A stretch of DNA of 64,000 nt from Seonamhaeicola sp. (GCF_028281565.1 NZ_JANQJQ010000048.1:186001-250000), one strand, 5' to 3'. Numbered from the stretch's first letter, positions 53,197-61,938 are shown. The notes: generated by a model from the sequence alone, not told the origin. Numbers and translations: made by a program.

Positions 53197-56151
53197 GTGA
53201 AATTCTTCGTTGTATATATTTCACTTCTTGTACCGACTGTCTTATTTGGGCAACATCAGCAAAAAATCGATTCCCTGATGGGAGTTATTGCCAACGCCAA
53301 AACGGAGTCGGCCAGGGCCATGGAATACCTGGAGTTAGGGAACCTTTATGCCGATAAGGATTCCTCATATGCCTATTATCAAAAGGCCCTGAACCTCTCA
53401 AGAAAAATAAAGTACCCTAAAGGCATTTCAAATACTCTGGTAAACCTGGCAAATTGGAAGCATAGGTACGAAAACAAAGATTCAGCGAAATTAACTAACA
53501 GAAGAGCCATTCGCGAATTAAAGCAATACAATTATGATCCCGGTATCGCAAATCATTACGTACGACTAGGCTATAGGTTCTCACGAGAGCAGCAAAAGGA
53601 TTCGGCTGATAAATATATGGACCTGGGAATAGATCTTGCTTATAAGAGTAAAGATCGGAATGCCATTCTAACCGTTTTGATGATCGCAGGAAATAGGAGG
53701 TCCGGGAAGAACAGTTATGAGGCGACATTGGAAAATTATCTAAAAGCTGACAGTATCTGCAGAACAAGTGATAGCTTATACTATGGCCGGAAGTGTGCTT
53801 ATATTTATGAAAAAACCGGTGATCTTTTTTATAATCTTACCGAATATGAAAAGGCCAAAACATATTATTTTGAAGCAAAATCCATTCATGAATTTCTAGG
53901 GCACCCTGATGGCCTGCACAACATTAACTTTTCAATTAGTGGTATTTACAGACAACAAAAAGAATATGAAAAAGCGCTTAAATATATTGATTCTGCGATA
54001 AATTATTACAGAGCCGAACGTCCTCGAAATATTAAATTAATTCAGGCGCTACCTGAACGGGCTAATATTTACTACAACCTGGGTCAATTGGATTTTGCTG
54101 AAAAAGACTATTTGGAATTCTTAAAGAAAGCAAAGGAAAGAAAGAACAACTTTTATATCAGCAGGGCCCATATTAGCCTTGGGAATTTCTACTATAAAAT
54201 CAAAAATTACAATAAAGCCCTGCTTTATTCACAGCAGGGATTTGACATGGCAAAACAAAGGAAAGATCAGCGAAGCCAGATCCTCGCGATTAAAGTTATC
54301 ATTGGTGCCCATAAAGAATTAGGCAACTATAAATTGCTATCCCAAAATTGGGAAAACTATGTTCAGTTGAGGGATTCTTTCGATTATGCCAAACTACGCA
54401 CCCAGGTTAATGAGCTTGAGACCAAATATGAAACTGAAAAAAAAGAACGGGAAATAGCGTTACTAACCTCACAAAATCAGTTGGTAGCACAGCAAAAAAG
54501 GCATCAGCGAAATTTACTGTTGGGAGGTATCGGTTTAACTTCTTTGGTTGGAATTTTCTTTTTCTTCCTATACAGAAACCGGCAAAAAACCAATAAAAAA
54601 TTGAAAGAAGTGGATACCTTGAAATCCAATTTCTTTGCAAATATCTCACATGAATTCCGTACACCCTTAACCTTAATTTCAGCACCGCTTGAAAAAAAAT
54701 TAGATTCGGAAGATTTAAACAAAACCGACCGGGTGGATTTTGAACTTATGCAACGCAATTCCAAGAGGTTATTAAACCTGGTTGACCAGCTATTGGACCT
54801 TTCTAAATTAGGATCGGGCCATGTAAAACTGAAAGTAGCCCAAGGTGATTTATCTTCACTTTTAAGATCCTTAACATCTTCTTTTCAACATTTGGCACAG
54901 CAAAAAAACATTAAATACTCCGTAAAAGTTGGAAACTCTGAACACGTTTGGTTTGATAAAAATGTCATAGAAAAAACAGTAATAAATTTGTTATCCAATG
55001 CTTTTAAATATACACCTGATAACGGCATTATAAATTTTGAAACAATTATAAAAAACGGACATTTAGAAATTATAGTAGAAAATAGCGGCTCCACACTTTC
55101 CAAGGAAAAAGCAGATCAAATTTTTAATCGGTTTTATCAGGCTGATGACAATGCAGATGGCGTTGGTATAGGTCTGTCGTTAGTTAAAGAGCTTGTTACA
55201 TTATCATACGGAACCATAGCTGTTGAAAACACATCAAACAACACCATACTGTTTAGAGCTACGCTGCCCATATCAAAAACAGCCTTCCGTAAAGATGAAC
55301 TTGATCCGGAGGCCGCCACTGATCAGGTTTCCCCGGAATATCAACAGGCAACAACTACATTGGAAACTAAACTAACCGGCGATGAGATTTTAGATGAAGA
55401 TCAACCTATTTTACTCATTGTAGAAGATAACGCAGACGTTAGAGAATTTGTAAAGCGATCCTTTTCAGAGCTCTATCAGATCTTAGAAGCCAAAAACGGA
55501 ACGATTGGGATTGAAAAAGCGATCACATTTGTCCCCGATATTATTATCTCCGATATCATGATGCCCGGCACCAATGGCCTGGAACTATGCAACCAATTAA
55601 AATCAGATGAACGCACCTGCCATATCCCAATTATATTATTAACTGCTAAGGCGGGCGAAGAAGACCAATACAAAGGTCTGGAAACGGGTGCTGATGATTA
55701 CATAACAAAGCCATTTAAAATAAAATTGTTAGAGACCCGGGTTCAAAATTTAGTAGCTTCAAGAAAACTTCTACGCGATCGCTATAGTCAGGAAGTAGTA
55801 CTCAAGCCAAAGGATATATCAATAACTAATTTAGATGAAATCTTTTTGGAACGAGTACAACAAGTACTCGATAAAAAATTAACGGAATCCTCGTTTAGTG
55901 CTGAAGCCTTTAGTAAAGCTGTAGGTATGAGCCGGATGCAATTACATAGAAAATTAAAAGCACTAACGGGGTTATCAGCTTCGGAATTTATTCGTTCACA
56001 ACGCTTAAAGTTAGCAGCTTCATTACTTCAAAAAAGTGATGCCAATATTTCTGAAATCGGTTATACCGTAGGGTTCAATGACCATGCCTATTTTAGCAAA
56101 TGCTTCAAAAAAGCTTATGGCTGTTCGCCTTCCGAGTACATGAAATCCTGA
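53197..56151 (+). CDS. Hybrid two-component system regulator (HTCS) with TPR sensor, 984 aa
   Basis: Sensor kinase and AraC-type response regulator in one inner-membrane protein. It starts at a GTG directly before a signal peptide (FFVVYISLLVPTVLFGQ); no ATG fits better. The periplasmic part (about 25-420) consists of tetratricopeptide repeats instead of the usual Reg_prop beta-propeller. Then come a membrane segment (about 440-462), HisKA with His485 in NISHEFRTPL, an HATPase domain with DGVGIGLSLVKEL, a receiver domain with Asp786 in IIISDIMMPG, and a C-terminal AraC helix-turn-helix pair (about 870-984). All phosphorelay residues are present. Its targets are probably the mannan genes to the left and/or the exported-protein operon to the right. 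Confidence 0.93.
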   Translation: MKFFVVYISLLVPTVLFGQHQQKIDSLMGVIANAKTESARAMEYLELGNLYADKDSSYAYYQKALNLSRKIKYPKGISNTLVNLANWKHRYENKDSAKLTNRRAIRELKQYNYDPGIANHYVRLGYRFSREQQKDSADKYMDLGIDLAYKSKDRNAILTVLMIAGNRRSGKNSYEATLENYLKADSICRTSDSLYYGRKCAYIYEKTGDLFYNLTEYEKAKTYYFEAKSIHEFLGHPDGLHNINFSISGIYRQQKEYEKALKYIDSAINYYRAERPRNIKLIQALPERANIYYNLGQLDFAEKDYLEFLKKAKERKNNFYISRAHISLGNFYYKIKNYNKALLYSQQGFDMAKQRKDQRSQILAIKVIIGAHKELGNYKLLSQNWENYVQLRDSFDYAKLRTQVNELETKYETEKKEREIALLTSQNQLVAQQKRHQRNLLLGGIGLTSLVGIFFFFLYRNRQKTNKKLKEVDTLKSNFFANISHEFRTPLTLISAPLEKKLDSEDLNKTDRVDFELMQRNSKRLLNLVDQLLDLSKLGSGHVKLKVAQGDLSSLLRSLTSSFQHLAQQKNIKYSVKVGNSEHVWFDKNVIEKTVINLLSNAFKYTPDNGIINFETIIKNGHLEIIVENSGSTLSKEKADQIFNRFYQADDNADGVGIGLSLVKELVTLSYGTIAVENTSNNTILFRATLPISKTAFRKDELDPEAATDQVSPEYQQATTTLETKLTGDEILDEDQPILLIVEDNADVREFVKRSFSELYQILEAKNGTIGIEKAITFVPDIIISDIMMPGTNGLELCNQLKSDERTCHIPIILLTAKAGEEDQYKGLETGADDYITKPFKIKLLETRVQNLVASRKLLRDRYSQEVVLKPKDISITNLDEIFLERVQQVLDKKLTESSFSAEAFSKAVGMSRMQLHRKLKALTGLSASEFIRSQRLKLAASLLQKSDANISEIGYTVGFNDHAYFSKCFKKAYGCSPSEYMKS

Positions 56152-56188
56152 TTTTTAAATCACTCTTTTTCAATAATATACAAGCTTT

Positions 56189-56203
56189 GTTACATGTGTT
56201 ACA
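56189..56203. promoter_or_regulatory. GTTACA-type motif upstream of the exported-protein operon
   Basis: GTTACATGTGTTACA contains two head-to-tail GTTACA units 9 bp apart. It resembles GTTACATGTTACAT at 53118-53131 upstream of the HTCS gene. It lies about 90 bp before the first small gene of the operon and is a candidate site for the HTCS. Confidence 0.45.
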
Positions 56204-56291
56204 ATCTTCGATACATATGTCATAACCTTGCCATAAATCACACTTTAATTTTACACCAATAACATTAACAACCAAGTAATCTTCATTTACC

Positions 56292-56441
56292 ATGAAGAAA
56301 AAAAAGTATGAAGGGACCATTAAAAAACTGCATACTAACAAGATTTTTCTAAACATCAATCATTTGGAAAAAGGAAAGTATAAGCTAAAGATCATTTGTA
56401 AAAACAGGATTATAAAAACAACACATTTTACTAAAAAATAA
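56292..56441 (+). CDS. 49-aa basic protein resembling a bare T9SS C-terminal domain strand pair
   Basis: A short open frame (ATG 56292, TAA 56439-56441) rich in Lys and Ile. The second half, KIFLNINHLEKGKYKLKI followed by KNRIIKTTHFTKK, follows the pattern of the last strands of type A sorting domains (I.L.I..L..G.Y.L.I......T..F.K). It has no signal peptide and no cargo domain. It is followed by the LRR gene with only 3 bp between. Its reality rests on the non-random hydrophobic pattern and the tight spacing; its function is unknown. Confidence 0.5.
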   Translation: MKKKKYEGTIKKLHTNKIFLNINHLEKGKYKLKIICKNRIIKTTHFTKK

Positions 56442-56444
56442 GTC

Positions 56445-57494
56445 ATGAAAAATAACATAGCCTTTATCTTATTCATGTTACAGTTTATTACACTTGGGGC
56501 ACAAACTACCCCAGTACCCGATCCTGTCTTTGAGAATAAATTGATCGCTTTAGGAATAGACTCCAATGGTATTACAGGAAATATTTTAAATGAAGATGCC
56601 GAAGGCGTTATTAATTTGAATGTGACCAATTCATCCATTACAGACCTGAGTGGTATAGAAGCCTTTGTTGATCTTGAAATGCTTGACTGCGATACCAATT
56701 TACTTACCGCCCTGGACCTTAGTTCTAACACTAAACTTAAAATCGTTGATTGTCAAAAAAACATATTGACAAACCTGAATGTATCGGCAAATGAAGCGCT
56801 TGTTAGTTTATCTTGTCAGGAAAACCAGCTAGCCGGTTTAAACCTGTCTAATAATCTAATTCTTAGCGATTTAAGTTGTCAGGATAATTTATTAAGCAAC
56901 CTGGATCTAACTAATAATACGGAACTGTACCAAATCATTTGCCATGATAATGATTTAACCCAAATGACTTTTCCAACGTCTCAAAATAAACTGGAAATTG
57001 TTTGGTGCTATAACAATCAGTTGGAAAGTATAGACTTGACCAATGCTCCTATATTGGCTACGTTAAGATTTGAAAATAATAACCTTAGTTTTTTAGACCT
57101 GCGCAATGGCAACAATACAAATATTCACACCATGGATGCCAGAAACAATACAAATCTCTCGCTTATTTGTGTTGACAATATTGGGTATTCAGGTTCTGCA
57201 CCAAATTGGAACAAAGACATCACGGCACAATATAGTGAATCATGCCTGTTGGGTGTTGAAAACGTTGAGTTGAATGCAATAACAATCTATCCAAACCCGG
57301 CCAGGGATCTTTTAACAGTTTCCTCAAATGCGGGGTTTATAAAAAAAATAGAACTATATGACCAATTTGGTCAGTTAATGACAACGGAAACCTCACCTGA
57401 TATCCATGTTTCAAATTATTCAACAGGCGTTTATTTTTTATGGATAGAAACAGCATCAGGTAGCAAAACCTTCCGAAAAATTATTATTTACTAA
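56445..57494 (+). CDS. Leucine-rich-repeat protein with T9SS sorting domain (349 aa)
   Basis: After a signal peptide (to about residue 19, ITLGAQTT) comes a cap (VPDPVFENKLIALGIDSNG), then about 8-9 leucine-rich repeats (about 45-245) of the LDCSxN/LTxLDLSxNTxL type, here with repeated DCQ/SCQ cysteines. A type A C-terminal sorting domain (about 278-349) has ITIYPNPARD and ends KTFRKIIIY. LRR-T9SS proteins are surface or secreted and usually mediate protein interaction. No enzyme motif is present. It is the second gene of the run downstream of the HTCS. Confidence 0.85.
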   Translation: MKNNIAFILFMLQFITLGAQTTPVPDPVFENKLIALGIDSNGITGNILNEDAEGVINLNVTNSSITDLSGIEAFVDLEMLDCDTNLLTALDLSSNTKLKIVDCQKNILTNLNVSANEALVSLSCQENQLAGLNLSNNLILSDLSCQDNLLSNLDLTNNTELYQIICHDNDLTQMTFPTSQNKLEIVWCYNNQLESIDLTNAPILATLRFENNNLSFLDLRNGNNTNIHTMDARNNTNLSLICVDNIGYSGSAPNWNKDITAQYSESCLLGVENVELNAITIYPNPARDLLTVSSNAGFIKKIELYDQFGQLMTTETSPDIHVSNYSTGVYFLWIETASGSKTFRKIIIY

Positions 57495-57504
57495 ACTATA
57501 AGTT

Positions 57505-58227
57505 ATGAAAAATTCGAGCAAAGCATTAGTAATGATGGCCATAATTTTAGGGTCATTTCATGTATCAACGGCACAAAATTGTAAAGCCATTGATGCTAAC
57601 AGACTGGCATTACCGGCACTCCGCAAACAAATCGGAACTATGGAAATTGTATTAAATAGAACGAACTCTTATATCAAATTAAACAATACCACTACCAAAT
57701 TTGACATGGGTGAAAGAACGGTACAAGGGCCGGTACGTAAATGGATTTATTATGTGAATGATATTCAATCCCTACGAGGTAAAAACAAACTGACTTACGA
57801 AAATGGGAAATTTTACCTTTCATTGGAATTTGAGGGTAATGGAAGCGAAATAAAAGGGAAATGCCCGGGTTGTATGAAAGGTAGACGAGACAAAAGGGCT
57901 CCTGATTTTAACTGGAAAACTCCCAGAATTGCTAAGATCAGACTTAGGCCAATAGCTTATAATGGTTCCGTTGCTTTTGATGTTGAGAAGGTTGACCTGA
58001 AAGGCAAGTTTGAAATGGGCGGAAAACTTGACCTCTTATTACCTGTGTTAAACGCTATTGAGGTACGATTAAAAAATCAAATAGAAAAACAATCCAGAAA
58101 AATTCTGAATATGCCGGCCAATAAGGCAGCGGTAGCAAAAGCATTTGAAGGCTTTGTAAAATTAAATCGTATTAAAAGTGTATCCAGCGTTTACACTTCC
58201 GGTAACAAACTATTTTTCTGTGAATAA
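57505..58227 (+). CDS. Exported protein of unknown function (240 aa)
   Basis: A signal peptide (to about residue 24, HVSTAQN) precedes a beta-rich domain with a CPGC motif in KGKCPGCMKGRRDKRAP and a helical C-terminal part (LDLLLPVLNAIEVRLKNQIE). No family is recognised. The CxxC could bind metal or form a disulphide; the surrounding sequence is not thioredoxin-like. It lies 10 bp after the LRR gene and 17 bp before the OmpA gene, so it belongs to the same operon. Confidence 0.75.
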   Translation: MKNSSKALVMMAIILGSFHVSTAQNCKAIDANRLALPALRKQIGTMEIVLNRTNSYIKLNNTTTKFDMGERTVQGPVRKWIYYVNDIQSLRGKNKLTYENGKFYLSLEFEGNGSEIKGKCPGCMKGRRDKRAPDFNWKTPRIAKIRLRPIAYNGSVAFDVEKVDLKGKFEMGGKLDLLLPVLNAIEVRLKNQIEKQSRKILNMPANKAAVAKAFEGFVKLNRIKSVSSVYTSGNKLFFCE

Positions 58228-58244
58228 CCAAAGGAAACCAAGTA

Positions 58245-59546
58245 ATGAAAAAAATTATCACACTTATCGGGTTTCTCTTTTTAGGGTTATCTCATACAAC
58301 CGAGGCTCAAATCTTAAAGAAGTTAAAGAAACGGGCTGAAGAAGCCGCGAAAGAAACTGCCGCTCAAAAAATAGAAGAAAAAGTTGCGGAAAAAACCGGA
58401 AAAGTCATGGACACCATTCTGAATTCCGATAAAAAATTAAAAAAGAAAAAAAAATCCAAGACAACGCACGAGACTCAGGAAAATAATGGTGATTCGGATT
58501 CTGATATCGAAAGTCAAAACAGCGATGACGCCTTTCAAATCTATTCAAAGTTTGATTTCATGCCGGGAGATAGTATTTTGTTCTATGATGAATACGCTTT
58601 AGATAATATTGGAGATTTTCCGGCTAAATGGAACGCCAATGGATCAGGTGAATTAGTTACAGTAAATGATTCTTCCGGTAAATGGCTTAAGATCTTACCG
58701 GGTTATAATACCTATTATATTCCGGATGTAACCTTACCTAAGGAGTATACTATTGAGTTTGATATACTTGCCGCCGGTTTAGATAAACACACTTCCTCTA
58801 CGGCTGTATTGAATATATTGATAAGTGATGATTCAAAATTTAAAAAAGGCAACAATTATGTGAGTGCTTCCATACCATTTTGTCAATATTCGGCAATTGG
58901 AATCGCCATGCGAAATTATGACTATCAAAGCAGGGACGGCATGTACAATCAAATATCTGCCGATGTCAGGGAAACCGTCCTCAACCAACCTCATATTTCG
59001 ATTGCGGTAAACAAACAACGCTTCAGGTTATGGATAAACGAAAAGAAATATGTTGATATACCTCGTATAGTCCCCAAAGATACCGGTATCAACACCTTAA
59101 AATTTGAATTATTACAATTTAAGGATGATAAGGAACACTTGTTTATCAGAAACCTAAAAATTGCTGAAGGCGGACAAGATTTACGAAGCCAATTGTTAGA
59201 TAATGGCAAATATGCTACAACCGGTATTCTATTCAATTCGGGTTCTGACCAAATAAAACCGGAATCTTATGGTGTCTTAAAACAAATTGCGAATGCCCTT
59301 AAGGAAGCATCAACCATAAACATAAATATAATTGGTCATACGGATACCGATGGACATGAAGAAGAAAACCTGTTACTTTCCAGGCAAAGAGCATCCTCTG
59401 TAAAACATGTGCTAACAACACAATTTGGAATAGATGAAGACAGGTTACAAACCGAAGGCAAAGGTGAAAGTGAGCCCGTCGCAGAAAATACAACACCAGA
59501 AGGTAAAGCCCTGAACCGACGGGTAGAGTTTATAAAAGTTCAATAA
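58245..59546 (+). CDS. OmpA-family protein with lectin-like middle domain (433 aa)
   Basis: A signal peptide (to about residue 22, HTTEAQ) leads into a charged coiled-coil-like segment (LKKLKKRAEEAAKETAAQKI, with a poly-Lys run near 65-72). A middle domain at about 110-310 with a beta-sandwich pattern follows (DEYALDNIGDFPAKWNANGS, YTIEFDILAAG). The C-terminal OmpA peptidoglycan-binding domain (about 325-433) has ILFNSGSDQIKPES, IIGHTDTDGHEEENLLLSRQ and NRRVEFIKV. It is expected to be periplasmic, anchored to the cell wall. It forms part of the exported-protein operon. Confidence 0.85.
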   Translation: MKKIITLIGFLFLGLSHTTEAQILKKLKKRAEEAAKETAAQKIEEKVAEKTGKVMDTILNSDKKLKKKKKSKTTHETQENNGDSDSDIESQNSDDAFQIYSKFDFMPGDSILFYDEYALDNIGDFPAKWNANGSGELVTVNDSSGKWLKILPGYNTYYIPDVTLPKEYTIEFDILAAGLDKHTSSTAVLNILISDDSKFKKGNNYVSASIPFCQYSAIGIAMRNYDYQSRDGMYNQISADVRETVLNQPHISIAVNKQRFRLWINEKKYVDIPRIVPKDTGINTLKFELLQFKDDKEHLFIRNLKIAEGGQDLRSQLLDNGKYATTGILFNSGSDQIKPESYGVLKQIANALKEASTININIIGHTDTDGHEEENLLLSRQRASSVKHVLTTQFGIDEDRLQTEGKGESEPVAENTTPEGKALNRRVEFIKVQ

Positions 59547-59565
59547 CCATAAAAATTTAGAGATC

Positions 59566-60219
59566 ATGAATTTACAAATGACACGCCTTGTATGGTTGCT
59601 CTTTTCTTTTGTAGTCACAACAGGTTTTGGGCAAATTAATACAAAGACGAATACGGGACATAACATTGGTATAAAAACCGGGACAATTACCGCGGCCATA
59701 CCCATCAAAAAAGTCAATAAAAGAGTTTATAAGGACAAATTATTAGAGCACTTTAAAAAATCTCCCGTACGCAAAATGGAAATTCCGAAAACCTATTTGA
59801 CCAAACCCCGGCAACGCAGATGGGAAATAATGCCTTCAAAAGCTTTCGGGCCGAATAATTTGGGATTCAGTTTTCAATCCGGGGAATTGCGAAGAAAAGG
59901 ATTTTATGTAAAGGGAATTATTAAATATGGTGATGCCCTTAAATATGTTGCGGAAATTCATTTTCGTACCCAACGAGATAAAACGTATCTGATAAGAGTT
60001 ATAACGCCGCAGGTTGGGAACACAGGAAATTCCTATATCAATGCCTATTTAAATGGTAATGTACAAACCTATTCGCAAAAGGGGGAATATCTGCTTTTGG
60101 TAAAAGCTCAAGATTCGGGAAACATGACTATTCCTATTTCGGCGAGCCATCCTGTTGGAGGAAATGAACGCTATCCTGATGCCATTTTTATTAATAAAAT
60201 CCTTATTGACGTTTTATAG
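59566..60219 (+). CDS. Exported protein of unknown function (217 aa)
   Basis: A signal peptide (to about residue 23, VVTTGFGQI) is followed by a basic region (KKVNKRVYKDKLLEHFKKS) and a beta-rich C-terminal half (YVAEIHFRTQRDKTYLIRVI, NSYINAYLNGNVQTYS). No family is recognised. It is the last gene of the run of exported proteins that starts at 56292, 19 bp after the OmpA gene. Confidence 0.72.
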   Translation: MNLQMTRLVWLLFSFVVTTGFGQINTKTNTGHNIGIKTGTITAAIPIKKVNKRVYKDKLLEHFKKSPVRKMEIPKTYLTKPRQRRWEIMPSKAFGPNNLGFSFQSGELRRKGFYVKGIIKYGDALKYVAEIHFRTQRDKTYLIRVITPQVGNTGNSYINAYLNGNVQTYSQKGEYLLLVKAQDSGNMTIPISASHPVGGNERYPDAIFINKILIDVL

Positions 60220-60327
60220 TATCAGATGCGCTTCTAGTCTCAAAACTTTTAATAAATAACAAATTAAGCTTTCTGTAATCGACAATAAAAAGAACTTTTA
60301 TCAATTTGAACTTGCCTGTGCTGAACT

Positions 60328-60351
60328 CTTGTGCTGAGCTTAGAATGACAG
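60328..60351. repeat. Possible degenerate dispersed repeat (TGTCATTCT-type)
   Basis: On the minus strand this reads CTGTCATTCTAAGCTCAG followed by CACAAG, resembling the TGTCATTCTGAGC elements scattered in intergenic DNA of many Bacteroidota. Only one copy is visible here, in the gap between two convergent genes, so the identification is weak. Confidence 0.25.
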
Positions 60352-60391
60352 AAACATATCCCTAACAACCTCAGGGCTTATGGGCCACATT

Positions 60392-60958
60392 TTAATCTTC
60401 TTTGATTTCGATAGATGTTTCAGCAGTTGGGAAATAGTCCTTAGTATTTTGTTCAATGGTTTTCTTTAGATTGGAAAGGTTTGTTTCCTCTTGTGCTTTA
60501 ATAGAGTTTCCGACCAAAGCCATTATAGATTTTGAAAATATGCCATTTCCAACAGCATTAGTACTTGAACTAATTTTGGTTTTTCCATTGATAGACGTCA
60601 TTACCAATTTATAATCCATATTCATGAAATCGGATTCATATCGCATGGAAATAGATTCGTTTGGTACGATAGCCGTTATCGTTTCCCGTATGGTCATTTC
60701 TTGTCCGTCCGCAACAAAATATACATCTGATACTGCCCCTACGGTGCCGGGACTGCCACTAACAGGTTCAATTTTTTGAAATCCTTCCAACCACTCCGGC
60801 AAATTTTCTTCATCCTGGATGACCGCCCAGGATTCTACTACGGGCTTTTCGACCATTATTTCACATGCATAAGATACTTTAGGTTTGATTAGGCCTATAA
60901 GAAAAAATCCAATTATCAGTATGGCTATAATTGCAAAAATGTACTTTAAATATTTCAT
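60392..60958 (-). CDS. Membrane-anchored SRPBCC-family protein (188 aa)
   Basis: One N-terminal membrane helix (about residues 5-27, YIFAIIAILIIGFFLIGLI) is followed by a START/polyketide-cyclase-like fold (about 30-170: VEKPVVESWAVIQDEENLPE, ESISMRYESDFMNMDYKLVM). Such domains bind hydrophobic ligands; no ligand can be inferred. It lies 61 bp downstream of the AHSA1-type gene and is probably in the ArsR operon. Confidence 0.72.
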   Translation of the reverse strand: MKYLKYIFAIIAILIIGFFLIGLIKPKVSYACEIMVEKPVVESWAVIQDEENLPEWLEGFQKIEPVSGSPGTVGAVSDVYFVADGQEMTIRETITAIVPNESISMRYESDFMNMDYKLVMTSINGKTKISSSTNAVGNGIFSKSIMALVGNSIKAQEETNLSNLKKTIEQNTKDYFPTAETSIEIKED

Positions 60959-61019
60959 ATGTTCGATGTTTTTATTTGTTATTAATATGACTCATTTTAT
61001 ACATAATAAACCCATAGGA

Positions 61020-61484
61020 TTATTCTTTATACTGCCCAATCAGGGATTTTCCGTTTTCGAGATATTCCTTCAGCGATTCGTGAATCAGGAATTTCCACCC
61101 TCCCACAAAATTGTCTCTTGCAAAATCCGGGTTTGCTACAGGTAGTGTTTCTAACCCTTCATGAATTAGTTTTAATTTGGTTTTTTCTGCAATTGGGTAT
61201 AGCTCAAACGTAACAAAGGAAAGGCCCGTATATCCTTCATACTTCCATGAATACTTGAGTTTTTTAAATGGTATTATTTCCAAAATTTCACATACATGAA
61301 TATAACACCTGCCTTCTTTTCCTCCTTCAAAGTGAAACCTGGCTCCAATCTCTAACTTAAAATCAGAAATATCGAAGTACCACTTTTTCATTAACGCTTT
61401 CTCGGTAATGGCACGCCAGACAAGCTCTACCGGCGCATTGAATTCTTGTTCTATTATTAGCGGTTTATGCTTCTTTTTACTCAT
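61020..61484 (-). CDS. AHSA1/SRPBCC-domain protein (154 aa)
   Basis: A single SRPBCC fold of the AHSA1-like type: EQEFNAPVELVWRAITEKAL, MKKWYFDISDFKLEIGARF, FVTFELYPIAEKTKLKLIHE, and a final helix with VGGWKFLIHESLKEYLENGK. Soluble and cytoplasmic. Genes of this type are regularly paired with ArsR-type repressors, as here (12 bp after arsR). The ligand and physiological role of the pair are unknown. Confidence 0.85.
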   Translation of the reverse strand: MSKKKHKPLIIEQEFNAPVELVWRAITEKALMKKWYFDISDFKLEIGARFHFEGGKEGRCYIHVCEILEIIPFKKLKYSWKYEGYTGLSFVTFELYPIAEKTKLKLIHEGLETLPVANPDFARDNFVGGWKFLIHESLKEYLENGKSLIGQYKE

Positions 61485-61496
61485 TTTTATAACTTC

Positions 61497-61820
61497 TTAT
61501 TTAGACTCAGATTGTAACTCGTCCAATAAATTATTAAGTTGGCTAAACTTTCCTGTCCACATCTTTCTGAATGGCTCCAACCAATCAGCCACCTCAGCAA
61601 GCTTTTGGACTTCCAGGCTACAATAACGTTCCCTACCCTCTTTTTTAACAGTTATTACACCACATTCCTGCAGGTACTTTACATGCAAGGAAACGGCTTG
61701 CCTGGTCATATCAAACTGATCCGAAAGGTTGTTGACGTTTTTAGGTTCCGTAGTTAAAGACATTAATATGCTTCTCCTGGTAGGGTCTGCTATAGCTTGA
61801 AATACATCTCTTCTCATCAT
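61497..61820 (-). CDS. ArsR-family winged-helix repressor (107 aa)
   Basis: MMRRDVFQAIADPTRRSILM begins the fold; the recognition helix region is NLSDQFDMTRQAVSLHVKYL and the wing is GVITVKKEGRERYCSLEVQK. No ArsR metal-site Cys cluster is seen, so it is of the SRPBCC-linked type and not a metal sensor. The frame is open to an ATG at 61862, but that start would lie inside the operator palindromes, so the ATG pair at 61820/61817 is preferred. It probably represses itself and the two SRPBCC genes. Confidence 0.88.
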   Translation of the reverse strand: MMRRDVFQAIADPTRRSILMSLTTEPKNVNNLSDQFDMTRQAVSLHVKYLQECGVITVKKEGRERYCSLEVQKLAEVADWLEPFRKMWTGKFSQLNNLLDELQSESK

Positions 61821-61834
61821 TTTATCTTTATTAC

Positions 61835-61874
61835 GCAAGTGATTACTTGCAAATATATGCAAGTTTTTACTTGC
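61835..61874. promoter_or_regulatory. Double palindromic operator of the ArsR-SRPBCC operon
   Basis: Two 16-bp palindromes, GCAAGTGATTACTTGC (61835-61850) and GCAAGTTTTTACTTGC (61859-61874), share perfect 6-bp arms and are separated by 8 bp, centre to centre 24 bp. They lie 15 bp upstream of the arsR start, as expected for autorepression by a dimeric winged-helix protein. Confidence 0.8.
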
Positions 61875-61906
61875 GCAAATATTTTAAGAAGAAATTTTCA
61901 ATAAAT

Positions 61907-61938
61907 AAAGCCTCAATTTCTGATAAAATTGAAGCTTT
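61907..61938. promoter_or_regulatory. Intergenic stem-loop between arsR and the TonB receptor gene
   Basis: AAAGC-c-TCAATTT pairs with AAATTGA-a-GCTTT around a 6-nt loop, one mismatch. It lies between divergent genes, about 100 bp upstream of the receptor ATG. The role is unknown; it lacks a long T-run on either strand. Confidence 0.3.
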
